Source: an uncultured Collinsella sp. (lineage in GTDB: Bacteria > Actinomycetota > Coriobacteriia > Coriobacteriales > Coriobacteriaceae). From it: a DNA stretch of 64,000 nt. The DNA lies in assembly GCA_902461085.1 (NCBI GenBank), contig CABPWH010000002.1, forward strand, positions 1 through 64,000, written 5' to 3'. The position numbers were made by a program, and so were the translations under genes. Positions 34,888-43,811 of this stretch are shown here, piece after piece. The notes beneath the pieces are model-generated. The model was not told where the DNA came from and did not search any database. It saw nothing but the letters and a program-made list of their open reading frames with translations. Each line of letters begins with the position of its first letter. Within the stretch, counting starts at the first letter, position 1.

Positions 34888-35778
34888 ATGACAAACCACC
34901 ACGCTGAAGACGGCGATAAGAAAAGCATTCTGGATGCCCGCATTGAGCGAGCATATGCAAACGAATATGACGCCGCCTTTGCCGCCGCGACCATCAAGAA
35001 CTACGCGTCGCTACCGCTCGCGACGATCTTGGCCGATCACCCTCAACTGCTGAAGCGCTGCACAAAGATCATGGACGACCCCGACATTCGCAAGCTGACA
35101 GACCCCTATGCCCCAAAACGCGACAACGATTCGCACGTTCTTACCGTAGGCTGCCTAGCCCATATGCTTACGGCGCTCGACACGAAACTCAAGCTCGAAT
35201 GGGAACCCGACGAGCGTCATGAACTCGAAAGCAAGCGGAACACCCTGCGCACCGCACTGTTCCTTCCGTTGGACGGCCTCAAGCGCTGCAACGTCGAGCT
35301 CAATACACAGGCGCGGCAAAAGCCCGGGACCACGGGGCAGAAAACTCCTAGACCCCATGCGGCCATCGTCGACCGCAACCGATATAACCGCATGACCGCG
35401 CACTTTTCTGCCGAGGGAGCAGCCATAAGGACGCTGATCGACCTGCTGTGCCTCCTGAGCATCAACGAGCTATTTGAGGGCTATCTCGCCCTTGTTCCCG
35501 CGACGGCACCCAAGTCGGTAGCAAAGATCATCGAGACCTGCAGACGCCAGTTTGAGCGCCATCGCAATGGCAGCGAGATGAACGCCAGCATCGCGCAGTA
35601 CTACGCGGCTCATTACAAAAATGACGGATGTGCCCCTATCGAGCATCAGCTGCGGCTCGCCTACACCACGCCCGCCGCAACGCTCCATCGCTTTGGAGCC
35701 CTTGGCGCTTGCGAGCCGCACGGACAGGCAGCCTGCCCCACAACCGAGCTCGATCTCAGGCTCGGACGAACCCTGTAG
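34888..35778 (+). CDS. Unknown protein, first gene of the ClpP/TraG trio
   Basis: 296 aa, mostly helical, no signal peptide or membrane span. The N-terminal part (DARIERAYANEYDAAFAAATIKNY) and the rest show no known domain. Residues 180-230 include a hydrophobic helix (LIDLLCLLSINELFEGYLALV) and the segment CRRQFERHRNGSEMN. GGAG lies five bases before the ATG; an in-frame start at 34732 would add a His-rich tail but has no ribosome site. It shares the strand with clpP- and traG-like genes, with gaps of 63 bases and an overlap, suggesting one operon. Confidence 0.7.
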   Translation: MTNHHAEDGDKKSILDARIERAYANEYDAAFAAATIKNYASLPLATILADHPQLLKRCTKIMDDPDIRKLTDPYAPKRDNDSHVLTVGCLAHMLTALDTKLKLEWEPDERHELESKRNTLRTALFLPLDGLKRCNVELNTQARQKPGTTGQKTPRPHAAIVDRNRYNRMTAHFSAEGAAIRTLIDLLCLLSINELFEGYLALVPATAPKSVAKIIETCRRQFERHRNGSEMNASIAQYYAAHYKNDGCAPIEHQLRLAYTTPAATLHRFGALGACEPHGQAACPTTELDLRLGRTL

Positions 35779-35841
35779 CCCGCCAGCCCCTCCGCGGGCA
35801 GCGACTCTATTCCACAACACCACCAACAGAAAGGAGTCCTC

Positions 35842-36459
35842 ATGGACACCAATCATTCCCCCATCATCAGCCCCCTCACCATGCGTGAATCCGCCCGAGG
35901 TATCACGCTCACCAGCATTTACGATGAGATGCTCGCCCGTCGCGAGCTCTCCGTCATGGGAAACATCGAAACCCCGATGGCCCACGACCTATGCCAGCAG
36001 ATCCGCCTGCTCGATGCCACCGACCCCAGCCGTCCCATCACCATATTTGTCGCCAGCGCCGGCGGAAGCGTGCGATCGGGTCTTGCGATCTATGACGCCA
36101 TGCGCCTCGCATCGTGCCCCATCCGCACCGTCTGCCTGGAATTCGCCGCGTCCATGGGTGCCGTGATCTTTATGGGCGGCGACGATCGCCGCATGGCGCC
36201 CCATGCAGAGCTCATGATTCACGACCCGCTGATCCCCCAGGGGGCAGGCGGCTCGGCACTTGCGCTACAGGAAACCAGCCGGCGTCTCATGCAGACCCGC
36301 AAGACCCTCACGCAAATCCTCTCGGACCGCAGCGGCCTCACGCCCAAGCGCATCCAGTCCCTCACTGCAAAAGACACCTACCTTTCGGCCGAGCGCGCCG
36401 TCGAGCTCGGCTTTGCCCACGAAATCCTCTCGACCACCAAGGAGGTCGCCCATGTCTAA
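35842..36459 (+). CDS. ClpP-like serine protease
   Basis: 205 aa, typical ClpP length. The catalytic triad is intact: Ser104 in AASMGAVIF, His127 in LMIHDPL and Asp178 in AKDTYLSAE. The substrate-binding glycine-rich loop is ASAGGSVRSG. ClpP forms a barrel that needs an AAA+ partner; no ClpX or ClpA gene is here. AAGGAG precedes the ATG by five bases. It overlaps the TraG-like ATPase by eight bases. Outside ClpP housekeeping loci, ClpP-like proteins are found in prophages, but no phage genes are near. Confidence 0.85.
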   Translation: MDTNHSPIISPLTMRESARGITLTSIYDEMLARRELSVMGNIETPMAHDLCQQIRLLDATDPSRPITIFVASAGGSVRSGLAIYDAMRLASCPIRTVCLEFAASMGAVIFMGGDDRRMAPHAELMIHDPLIPQGAGGSALALQETSRRLMQTRKTLTQILSDRSGLTPKRIQSLTAKDTYLSAERAVELGFAHEILSTTKEVAHV

Positions 36460-37756
36460 CCTCGCCAGCCGCCTCGCCGCATCTGAGTCCGCATCGTCCA
36501 CCATCCTCGCCAAGGATCGAACGCTTTCCTGCGACACCCGCCAAACGGGACTCAACAACAACGCACTTGTGATCGGCCCCTCGGGAGCCGGCAAGACCCG
36601 AAACGTCCTCAAGCCCAACCTGCTGCAAATGAACGCAAGCTACATCGTGCTCGACACCAAAGGCACGCTCTGTCGCGAAGTGGGACCCGTGCTGGCAGCC
36701 CACGGTTACCGCGTGCAATGTCTCAACTTCGCCGACCTCAACACCGTCCCGGCCCTTGCGCCCGGCATCGAGCGCTGCGGCTACAACCCCCTGAGGCACA
36801 TTCGCCGCAAGGCGGACGGCAGGCCCAACCAGCAGGACATCCTCTCGGTGGCAAAGGCCATCTGCCCCATCGAGGACAACAACCAGCCTTTTTGGGATCA
36901 TGCGGCGGCAAACCTGCTGTCGTGTCTTATCGCCTACGTCACCGAACAGCTACCCGCCGACGAGCAGACGATCAGCTCGGTCATCAAGCTGATCGAGCAC
37001 CTGCAGGACGGTGCCACGGGTCGATTGTTTGACGACCTGATCACGACCGACCCCCAAAGCTATGCCCTCTCGCTATGGCGGCGCTACGCCATTACGCAAA
37101 ATGCCGAGCGCATGCACGCGAGCATCGTGGGCATCCTTGCCGAAAAGGTCATGTGTCTGGGATTCGACGGTGCGGCACGGCTCTATCGTGAGTGCCATCA
37201 GGTGGACTTCGCTTCCATGGGACACACCCCCTGCGCCCTGTTTGTAACCGTGAGCGATATTGACCGCAATCTCGATCCCCTGACCGGCCTCTTTATTTCG
37301 CAGGCGTTTATGGGCCTCATTCGTGAGGCCGATAGGCAGCCCGACGGCAGCCTGCCCGTGCCCGTGCGCTTTATGCTCGATGACTTCGCAAATCTGCAGA
37401 TCCCCCAGATCGACAACGTGCTCTCGATTATCCGAAGCCGCAACATCTGGGCAACGCTGCTGCTGCAGTCGACCAACCAGCTCGATGCGCTCTATGGCGA
37501 GGCACGCGCACGCTCCATCATGGGCAACTGCGACACGCATCTGGTGCTGGCGTTCCAGGATCCCGAGAACGCCCGGGTGTTTTCCGACCGCGCCGACGCA
37601 CTGCCCAGCACGCTCATGGCGACGCCGATCGATCGCTCGTGGCTCTTTGTACGCGGTCGCACTCCCGAACAGGTCGAGCGCTTTAGGCTCGAAGACCATC
37701 CGCTCTACGGGGAGCTGCCCGAGGCGCAGCGAGGCCATGCGGAGACCGAGATCTAG
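36452..37756 (+). CDS. Soluble VirD4/TraG-like conjugal transfer ATPase
   Basis: 434 aa. Walker A is GPSGAGKT at residues 42-49 and the Walker B region is MLDDFANLQ with Asp310-Asp311. Other T4SS coupling protein motifs include YIVLDTKGTLCREVG and LLLQSTNQLDALYG. VirD4 proteins normally begin with membrane spans; here the protein starts at residue 1 in the cytoplasmic domain, so no membrane anchor is present. It resembles the CD1115-type VirD4 family of gut mobile elements. The AAGGAGG site is inside clpP, with an eight-base overlap. No relaxase or mating-pore gene is in the window. Confidence 0.85.
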   Translation: MSNLASRLAASESASSTILAKDRTLSCDTRQTGLNNNALVIGPSGAGKTRNVLKPNLLQMNASYIVLDTKGTLCREVGPVLAAHGYRVQCLNFADLNTVPALAPGIERCGYNPLRHIRRKADGRPNQQDILSVAKAICPIEDNNQPFWDHAAANLLSCLIAYVTEQLPADEQTISSVIKLIEHLQDGATGRLFDDLITTDPQSYALSLWRRYAITQNAERMHASIVGILAEKVMCLGFDGAARLYRECHQVDFASMGHTPCALFVTVSDIDRNLDPLTGLFISQAFMGLIREADRQPDGSLPVPVRFMLDDFANLQIPQIDNVLSIIRSRNIWATLLLQSTNQLDALYGEARARSIMGNCDTHLVLAFQDPENARVFSDRADALPSTLMATPIDRSWLFVRGRTPEQVERFRLEDHPLYGELPEAQRGHAETEI

Positions 37757-37833
37757 GCGCAGGGTTCTCGCAGCGCGCGGCGCCCCGGCGATGTTCCACA
37801 AAGGCCGTGCGCCCCGGGACCACGGCAAAGCAA

Positions 37834-37865
37834 AGGGGCCCGCATCCGATAGGATACGGGCCCCT
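37834..37865 (-). terminator. Terminator of pgi, between convergent genes
   Basis: AGGGGCCCG (37834-37842) pairs with CGGGCCCCT (37857-37865), with an inner ATCC/GGAT. On the minus strand it is followed by TTTGCTTTG. It also may stop the traG-like transcript. Confidence 0.75.
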
Positions 37866-37897
37866 GACTATAAGACGCGATGCGTTAACAGCAGCGA

Positions 37898-39592
37898 CTA
37901 CTTGCGATGCGCGCGGTAGAACTCGATGAGCGCCTGGGTCGAAGCGTCCTGCTCGGCCTTGGCGGGGTCGTCGTGGAAGGCAGGGGTAATCTGCTTGGCA
38001 AGCTGCTTGCCCAGCTCGACGCCCCACTGGTCGTAGGAGTCGATGCCCCAGACCGTGCCCTCGACAAATACGATGTGCTCGTACAGGGCGATGAGCTCGC
38101 CGAGCGCAAACGGGGTCAGCGTGTCGCCGAAGATCGAGGTCGTCGGACGGTTGCCCTCAAAGCAGCGGGCCGGGACGATCTGCTCGGGCGTACCCTCGGC
38201 GCGCACCTCATCGGCCGTCTTACCAAAGGCAAGCGCCTTGGTCTGGGCCAGGAAGTTGCCCAGGAACAGCTCGTGCACGTCCTGACCGCTGTCGGTCGCA
38301 GGGTTGGCGGTATTGGCGAAAGCGATAAAGTCGGCCGGGACCACCACGGTGCCCTGGTGCAGCAGCTGGTAGAAGGCGTGCTGACCGTTGGTGCCGGGCT
38401 CGCCCCAGAAGATCTCACCGGTATCGGAGGTCACAGCGCTGCCGTCCCAGCGGACATGCTTGCCGTTGGACTCCATGGTGAGCTGCTGCAGGTAGGCCGG
38501 GAAACGATGCAGGTACTGGCAGTACGGCAGCACGGCGTGGCTCTTGGAACCGAAGAAGTTGACGTACCAGACGTTGAGCAGGCCCATCAGCGCGACGGCA
38601 TTGTTCTCGAGCGGCGTGTTGCAGAAGTACTCGTCGATGGCGTGGAAGCCCTCGAGGAACTGCTGGAAGCGCTCGGGGCCGAGCACGACGATCAGCGACA
38701 GGCCCACGGCGGAGTCAACGGAATAGCGGCCGCCAACCCAGTTCCAGAAACCGAAGGCGTTGGCGGGGTCGATACCGAAGGCCTCGACCTTCTCGAGTGC
38801 GGTGGAAACGGCGACGAAGTGCTTTGCCACGGCCTCGGCGTTCTGCTCATCGGAGCCGTCGATGGCGCCCTGAGCCTTGAGCTGCTCGAGCATCCAGGTC
38901 TTGACCTCGCGGGCGTTGGTGAGGGTCTCGAGCGTGGTGAAGGTCTTGGAGACGATGATTACGAGCGTGGTCTCGGGATCCAGGCCCTTGAGCTTCTCGG
39001 CCTGGTCGTTGGGGTCGATGTTGGAAATGTAGCGGCAGTCGATACCGGCGTCGGCATAGGGACGCAGAGCCTCGTAGGCCATGACCGGGCCCAGGTCGGA
39101 GCCGCCGATGCCGATGGACACCAGGTGCTCGATCTTCTTGCCGGTAACGCCCTTCCACTCACCGGAGCGCACGCGCTCGGCGAAGGCATACATGCGGTCG
39201 AGGACCTCCTGCACGTCGGCAACGACGTCCTGGCCGTCGACGATGAGCTGGCCCTTCTCGCTTGCCGGGCGGCGCAGCGCGGTGTGCAGGACAGCGCGGT
39301 CCTCGGTAGTGTTGATGTGCTCGCCAGAGAACATGGCGTCGCGGCGCTCCTCGAGCTTCACCTCGCGGGCAAGATCGCACAGCAGCTTGACGGTCTCATC
39401 GGTCACCAGGTTCTTCGACAGATCGAAGTGCAGGTCACCGGCGTCAAAGCTCAGCTTGTTCACGCGGTCGGCGTCAGCAGCGAACCAGGCCTTGAGGTCG
39501 ATACCTTCGGCCTCGAGCTTCTCCTGATGAGCCTCGAGCGCCTTCCAAGCGGCAGTCGACGTAGCATCGATAGGTGCGGCAACAGTTGCCAT
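37898..39592 (-). CDS. pgi: Glucose-6-phosphate isomerase
   Basis: 564 aa, interconverting glucose 6-phosphate and fructose 6-phosphate. Visible family motifs: [55 protein letters not shown] and, near the end, [12 protein letters not shown]. The residue order matches the catalytic Glu and His of the E. coli-type enzyme. GAGGAGG precedes the ATG at 39592. The family length is 550 aa. It joins ldh and the catabolic operon in central metabolism, but is transcribed alone. Confidence 0.95.
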   Translation of the reverse strand: MATVAAPIDATSTAAWKALEAHQEKLEAEGIDLKAWFAADADRVNKLSFDAGDLHFDLSKNLVTDETVKLLCDLAREVKLEERRDAMFSGEHINTTEDRAVLHTALRRPASEKGQLIVDGQDVVADVQEVLDRMYAFAERVRSGEWKGVTGKKIEHLVSIGIGGSDLGPVMAYEALRPYADAGIDCRYISNIDPNDQAEKLKGLDPETTLVIIVSKTFTTLETLTNAREVKTWMLEQLKAQGAIDGSDEQNAEAVAKHFVAVSTALEKVEAFGIDPANAFGFWNWVGGRYSVDSAVGLSLIVVLGPERFQQFLEGFHAIDEYFCNTPLENNAVALMGLLNVWYVNFFGSKSHAVLPYCQYLHRFPAYLQQLTMESNGKHVRWDGSAVTSDTGEIFWGEPGTNGQHAFYQLLHQGTVVVPADFIAFANTANPATDSGQDVHELFLGNFLAQTKALAFGKTADEVRAEGTPEQIVPARCFEGNRPTTSIFGDTLTPFALGELIALYEHIVFVEGTVWGIDSYDQWGVELGKQLAKQITPAFHDDPAKAEQDASTQALIEFYRAHRK

Positions 39593-39718
39593 AGAGTCCT
39601 CCTCAGCATACGGGCGCACGCCTCCATGCGCCCGGACATTCAGATGCCACTATTCTAGCGCAGGTCAAGACTACAATCAGCGAGCGTTGCCAATCGGCCC
39701 CCCAAACGGCAACCGATT

Positions 39719-39782
39719 AAAAAGGGACAGGCTTATTTTGGCAGGTCAAACGCTTTACCAACCAAAAATAACCCGTCCTTTT
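39719..39782. repeat. Long imperfect palindrome, repeat family 2
   Basis: Left arm AAAAAGGGACAGGCTTATTT (then TGG, to 39741) and right arm CCAAAAATAACCCGTCCTTT (39762-39782) can pair over about 20 bases with a few mismatches. It lies directly after the stop of the Fe-ADH-like gene. The left arm recurs inverted at 40449-40472, on the other side of that gene. Confidence 0.65.
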
Positions 39783-39792
39783 ATGGCAAATA

Positions 39793-40368
39793 TTAGGCCG
39801 CGGCGCAGATGCTACCGAGCAACTCACGCAGAGGAGACCCGATGCCCTCCAGCAGTTCGGGCGCGATAATGGCAAAAACGGGAACCTCACCGGTGCCCAC
39901 GACAGCAGGCGGCTTGCCCTCCGAGAGAATGCATCCATAAGGGACAAAACCGTCTTCGCCGGCATCGAGCGCCGCCATGCGACGCGCGAGCTCGCGCGCA
40001 AAGCCAGCAGTATCGGCATCGCCAATCGCCAGGACAAAGTCCACGCCTTCGTCGGTCGCCAGGGCCACGGCTTCGTCGATCAGTTCGTCTCCCCCGTCGC
40101 CCCCAACCGAGCCGCAGCGGAAAAGTACGCGCTCGAGTAGGGCTCGATCAAGCGAGCCAAGTGCCGCCGAGACAAGCTCATCGCGCGTATGCTTGTCACC
40201 GCCCAACACGACCAGCGCCTTGGTGCCACCGTAGTGAGCGACCAATCGTCCGCACCAGCGAGCCACGTCTCCATCCACAACAAGGCGCGTCGGCATACCA
40301 AACCCGTAATTGACCATCTTTCCCACAACCCTTCCGTGCACATAGGCGGTATCAATCGTTAGGCTCAT
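39793..40368 (-). CDS. Shortened iron-containing alcohol dehydrogenase-like protein
   Basis: 191 aa. N-terminal sequence (NYGFGMPTRLVVDGDVARWC, then HYGGTKALVVLGGDKHTRDELVSAAL) resembles the NAD-binding half of Fe-ADH or butanol dehydrogenases. It is half the usual 385 aa: the metal-binding helical domain is missing, and the GGGSxxDxAK loop has become AIGDADTAGFARE. It may be a remnant or a protein that has lost catalysis. The start is weak, with no clear ribosome site. It is flanked by inverted copies of a repeat. Family assignment is moderate. Confidence 0.55.
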   Translation of the reverse strand: MSLTIDTAYVHGRVVGKMVNYGFGMPTRLVVDGDVARWCGRLVAHYGGTKALVVLGGDKHTRDELVSAALGSLDRALLERVLFRCGSVGGDGGDELIDEAVALATDEGVDFVLAIGDADTAGFARELARRMAALDAGEDGFVPYGCILSEGKPPAVVGTGEVPVFAIIAPELLEGIGSPLRELLGSICAAA

Positions 40369-40448
40369 GCTACGAAGCGAGCTTTTCCGAGCTGTTTCGC
40401 ACTCTTTAGAGCTGCGTTAAAACCCGATCCAACCGCACGACCATACCT

Positions 40449-40472
40449 ACCAAAACAAACCAGTCCCTTTTT
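40449..40472. repeat. Inverted single-arm copy of repeat family 2
   Basis: The reverse complement, AAAAAGGGACTGGTTTGTTT (then TGGT), matches the left arm at 39719-39741 in 20 of 23 positions. It ends just ahead of the SOS-type promoter of the polymerase gene. Confidence 0.6.
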
Positions 40473-40480
40473 GACAGGTT

Positions 40481-40524
40481 TTGACGATGTCCGGACGAGC
40501 GGGTATTATCGAACAGATATTCGA
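40481..40524 (+). promoter_or_regulatory. SOS-type promoter with LexA-like box
   Basis: TTGACG (40481-40486), 17-base spacer, TATTAT (40504-40509). Directly overlapping the start region is TCGAACAGATATTCGA (40509-40524), which matches the actinobacterial LexA box TCGAAC-N4-GTTCGA in 11 of 12 fixed positions. It lies 28 bases before the polymerase GTG. Confidence 0.75.
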
Positions 40525-40552
40525 TAAGAACATGTGTTTGATGGGAGGACGC

Positions 40553-42058
40553 GTGGGGCACGAGCGTCACACCTATATCTGCATCGACCTCAAGACGTTC
40601 TATGCCAGCGTCGAGTGCGTCGACCGTGGGCTCGATCCGCTCACCACCAACCTGGTCGTTGCCGACGAATCGCGCGGACGCACGACCATCTGTCTCGCTA
40701 TCACGCAGGCCATGAAGGACTTAGGTATTCACAACCGCTGCCGTCTGTTCGAGATTCCCGACGGCATCGACTACATCAAAGCAGTGCCACGTATGCAGCA
40801 CTACATGGAGGTGTCGGCGCAAATCTACGGCATCTATCTGGAATACGTCAGCCCCCAGGACGTACACGTCTACTCCATCGATGAGTGCTTTATCGACGTG
40901 ACGCCCTATCTGGACCTTTATCACACCGATGCGGAAGGGTTCGCTTGCACGCTGCGCGACGAGGTCTTGGCGCGCACCGGCATCACGGCGACGGTCGGCA
41001 TCGGCCCCAACCTATTCCAGGCCAAGGTAGCGCTCGATATCACCGCCAAGCACGTACCCAGCCGCATCGGCATACTCGACGACGAGACCTTTCGCAAAGA
41101 GATCTGGCCCCATCGTCCCATCACCGATATCTGGGGCATCGGCCCCGGCGTGGCAGCACGACTCGAAAAGTATGGCGTCTACGACCTGATGGGTGTCGCC
41201 GCACTCGACGAGAACCTGCTCTACGACGAGCTCGGCGTCAATGCCGAATATCTCATCGACCACGCCTTTGGGCGCGAGCCGACAACCATCGCCGATATCC
41301 AAGCCTATCGCCCACAAGCAACTTCGACCACCACAGGACAGGTGCTCTCGAAGGGTTATGCCTACGAGCAAGCCTACACCGTCTTGCGCGAGATGGTCGA
41401 CAACGCCGTGTTGGACTTGGTCGATAAACACGTGGTCTGCGACAGCATCTCGCTCTTTGTGGGCTACGCGAGCGAGCGAGCCGACATACGCCGCCTCGAC
41501 GCCAGCGGTACAGCGCAATATGTGGACGGATGCGGGCACCTGCGCTCGAGCACATCGAGTATCGAACCTACCGCAACCGCCGGCCCCGAGCTCGCGCCCC
41601 GTGCTCCCAAGCCCGTCCAGCGCGATGACGAACGGCGCCGCCTGGTGCGCGAAGCGCAGGCAATCGATGGCATCTTTGTGGGAGAGCATGGCGGCAAACC
41701 GCGCGGTGGCTATGCCGCACTCTTTGCGCACTCCAACGCCTCGCGAAAGCTGCCCGAGCGCACCAATTCGTTTAAGAAGATCATGGGGTATTTCGATGAC
41801 CTTTGGGCGCAGACTGTCGACCCCAAGCGACCGGTCAAGCGTATCAATCTGGGATTTGGCAATCTGGTGCCCGAAGAATTTGCCACCATCGATCTGTTCA
41901 GCGATGTCGAGGCCGATGAGCGCGAGCGCGACCTGGCGCGCGCCGTCCTGGCCGTGAAAGGCAAGTACGGCAAGAACGCCCTGGTCAAGGGATTAAGCTT
42001 TACCGCCGGCGCCACCGCGCGCGAACGCAACGACCAAGTTGGAGGACACCGTGCCTAA
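40553..42058 (+). CDS. Y-family DNA polymerase (UmuC/DinB-type, UvrX-like)
   Basis: 501 aa. The metal-binding residues are present: Asp12 in CIDLKTFYAS and Asp110-Glu111 in YSIDECFID. The helix-hairpin-helix ITDIWGIGPGVAARLEKYG lies near residue 190, and a C-terminal little-finger domain follows. These polymerases copy past damaged bases. The start is GTG 40553 with GGGAGG four bases upstream; earlier ATGs lie in or near the promoter. It overlaps the YolD gene by eight bases and sits behind a LexA-type site, so it should be SOS induced. Confidence 0.88.
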   Translation: MGHERHTYICIDLKTFYASVECVDRGLDPLTTNLVVADESRGRTTICLAITQAMKDLGIHNRCRLFEIPDGIDYIKAVPRMQHYMEVSAQIYGIYLEYVSPQDVHVYSIDECFIDVTPYLDLYHTDAEGFACTLRDEVLARTGITATVGIGPNLFQAKVALDITAKHVPSRIGILDDETFRKEIWPHRPITDIWGIGPGVAARLEKYGVYDLMGVAALDENLLYDELGVNAEYLIDHAFGREPTTIADIQAYRPQATSTTTGQVLSKGYAYEQAYTVLREMVDNAVLDLVDKHVVCDSISLFVGYASERADIRRLDASGTAQYVDGCGHLRSSTSSIEPTATAGPELAPRAPKPVQRDDERRRLVREAQAIDGIFVGEHGGKPRGGYAALFAHSNASRKLPERTNSFKKIMGYFDDLWAQTVDPKRPVKRINLGFGNLVPEEFATIDLFSDVEADERERDLARAVLAVKGKYGKNALVKGLSFTAGATARERNDQVGGHRA

Positions 42059-42476
42059 GCCCAAACAACAGCCCGTGCGCCCGCCGACCGCCTTCGAGCG
42101 CCTGGCGGACCCCGAGGGCAGACGCCGCTCCGCCGACCCCAACCTCACTGCCAACGGTGCCGTGCGCGCCAACCGCGCCGCACAGTTTATGCCCTTTGCC
42201 GCCCTCACGGGATACTACGAACTCGTGCGCAAGCAGGAAATCACCGTCGAGCCAAAACGTGAGCTCACGGAAGAAAAAGCCCTCGTACTTTCTAAAAAGC
42301 TCGAGGGTCTCAAACGTGGCGACTTGGTTCGTGTCACCTATTACGATACGTACGGCTATCGCTCCCGCACCGGCATTCTCGACGAGGTACTCCCCGCCTT
42401 CAAGCTCCTCAAGCTCAAAGACATCGCCATCGACTTCGACGATATCCAAGACATCGAACTGCGCGGACGAGCCTAG
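42051..42476 (+). CDS. YolD-like protein
   Basis: 141 aa. It carries the YolD-like pattern: RAAQFMPFAALTGYYELVRKQE and DLVRVTYYDTYGYRSRTGIL. YolD-like proteins are usually encoded next to Y-family polymerases in Gram-positives and may act like a UmuD-type partner. The GTG start at 42051 has GGAGG five bases upstream and overlaps the polymerase stop, so translation is coupled. Same SOS-type operon. Confidence 0.85.
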   Translation: MPKPKQQPVRPPTAFERLADPEGRRRSADPNLTANGAVRANRAAQFMPFAALTGYYELVRKQEITVEPKRELTEEKALVLSKKLEGLKRGDLVRVTYYDTYGYRSRTGILDEVLPAFKLLKLKDIAIDFDDIQDIELRGRA

Positions 42477-42502
42477 CCAAGGAAGCGCATCCAGGGCGGC
42501 GC

Positions 42503-42886
42503 TTACAGCGTCATGACGTAGTAGCCCGCGTCTTTCACGGTCGTCTCGAGGACACCGCGATCAACCGGCTGCTTAGAGCGCACGCGCGCCGTGTGGTCCG
42601 CATACGTCACCGTTGCCCACACGCCATCCAGTGCATTGAGGGCATTGGCTACGTTCTGAGCGCAGCCGTCACAGCTCATGCCGCCGATGAGCAGCTCATC
42701 GCTATAGGGGTAGTGTGACGCATCGGTATCCACCACAACAACCTTTTTGGCCTTCTTACCGCTCGCACCATCGCTGCAGCAACTCTTCCCGTGTGTCGAA
42801 GCGGCAATACGACGCAGTCCAAAAAACATGCCGACGGCAATGACGGCCAGCACGATGAGATTCGCAGGGTTGAGCAAGTCACTCAT
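42503..42886 (-). CDS. Membrane-anchored heavy-metal-associated (HMA) protein
   Basis: 127 aa. One N-terminal membrane span (NLIVLAVIAVGMFFGLRRIA), a linker with a SCC motif, then an HMA domain with the metal-binding GGMSCDGCAQNVANALN (CxxC) and a C-terminal VKDAGYYV. It would bind Cu(I) or another soft metal at the inner face of the membrane. The start at 42886 has AAGGGGAA upstream. A CsoR-type palindrome lies 30-46 bases upstream. No metal ATPase gene is adjacent. Confidence 0.82.
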   Translation of the reverse strand: MSDLLNPANLIVLAVIAVGMFFGLRRIAASTHGKSCCSDGASGKKAKKVVVVDTDASHYPYSDELLIGGMSCDGCAQNVANALNALDGVWATVTYADHTARVRSKQPVDRGVLETTVKDAGYYVMTL

Positions 42887-42915
42887 GCGTTCCCCTTTCA
42901 AGTAGCACTATCTAG

Positions 42916-42932
42916 ATACCCCCATGGGGTGT
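42916..42932 (-). promoter_or_regulatory. CsoR-like copper operator
   Basis: ATACCCCCATGGGGTGT is a near-palindrome with the C-run/G-run pattern of CsoR operators. It lies 30 bases upstream of the HMA gene start, overlapping a TATCTA-type -10 region on the minus strand. Confidence 0.55.
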
Positions 42933-42993
42933 CCCCATCTTAACCCAAAATCATGTCCGTTCGGTCAATTAGTTTCCCGCTTCAAACTTTTTT

Positions 42994-43036
42994 GTTGACC
43001 ATGGCTTACTTTCGTGTATAAGTTTTCCTAGGCTAA
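42994..43036 (+). promoter_or_regulatory. Promoter with IdeR/DtxR-like half-site
   Basis: TTGACC (42994-42999), 16-base spacer, TATAAG (43016-43021). Just downstream TAGGCTAAC (43028-43036) matches the nine central bases of the DtxR/IdeR box, though the outer half is lost. It lies upstream of the DUF3793 gene. Confidence 0.5.
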
Positions 43037-43060
43037 CAGTTTAGATCCGTAAGGAGTGCC

Positions 43061-43765
43061 GTGACTCGAACCATAGACATCCCAACGTTTCAGGCAGCAG
43101 TCGTGCGCAACTGCTCTCCCACGCTCGCGGGCATCAAGCCGGCATCGCTCTTTACTTATCCAGGCACCTACGCCCACGGGGACGGCTCGACCGCAACCGA
43201 AACCATCGCAGAACGCCGAGCACGCCTGCTCAACGTTATCGCCCAGTGCAATCGCGAGCTTGACCCGTTCGGTATCCACCTGAGTGTTTTGGTCTGGCGG
43301 CCATGCGGAGCGCTCGTGTATATGTACCGAGCCAAAAGCCTCACCACCTATTTCGCAGACCCTCGCGCCCAAACGGCGCTCGCCCCGGAAGGCTACGACA
43401 CGAGAGACCTTTCGACATGCCTTGTGCATTTGGCATCACGCATCACGCTCGCGAGCAATAACGTCGCGGAATGCGCTTGTAGCCAGACTCGATGCGCACT
43501 ACCCCAGCAAGCTAACTACAGCAACGACTGCACCTGCGAGTTTCCGCACGAAATAGGCTACTTCCTAGGATATCCCTACGACGACGTGCACGAGTTTATC
43601 GTCCAGCGCGGCGAGAACTACAAGGTCTTTGGAGCTTGGAAGGTCTACACGAATGTCGAGCAAGCGCTTGCGATGTTTGACGCCTACCGCGCTTGCACTC
43701 AATACCTCACCTTTGTCTATCAGCAGGGCTGCAGCTTGGCGCAACTTGCCCAGGCAACCCGATAG
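43061..43765 (+). CDS. DUF3793 family protein
   Basis: 234 aa. The family block FPHEIGYFLGYPYDDVHEFI, then GENYKVFGAWKVY, and a C-terminal CTQYLTFVYQQGCSLAQLA are typical of DUF3793 (PF12672). Function is unknown, but the gene is often next to a flavodoxin, as here. It is Cys-rich in residues 130-155. GTG start with AAGGAG five bases upstream. An iron-type promoter site upstream suggests expression when iron is low. Confidence 0.85.
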   Translation: MTRTIDIPTFQAAVVRNCSPTLAGIKPASLFTYPGTYAHGDGSTATETIAERRARLLNVIAQCNRELDPFGIHLSVLVWRPCGALVYMYRAKSLTTYFADPRAQTALAPEGYDTRDLSTCLVHLASRITLASNNVAECACSQTRCALPQQANYSNDCTCEFPHEIGYFLGYPYDDVHEFIVQRGENYKVFGAWKVYTNVEQALAMFDAYRACTQYLTFVYQQGCSLAQLAQATR

Positions 43766-43811
43766 AACATAGAAGCCGCGGCAACCTGCCGCACAACTGA
43801 AAGGACTCAAC

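Noticed and set aside
35842..36459. Prophage head-maturation protease as the origin of the ClpP-like gene
   Set aside because: No portal, capsid or tail genes are near, and the neighbours are a TraG-like ATPase and an unknown protein.
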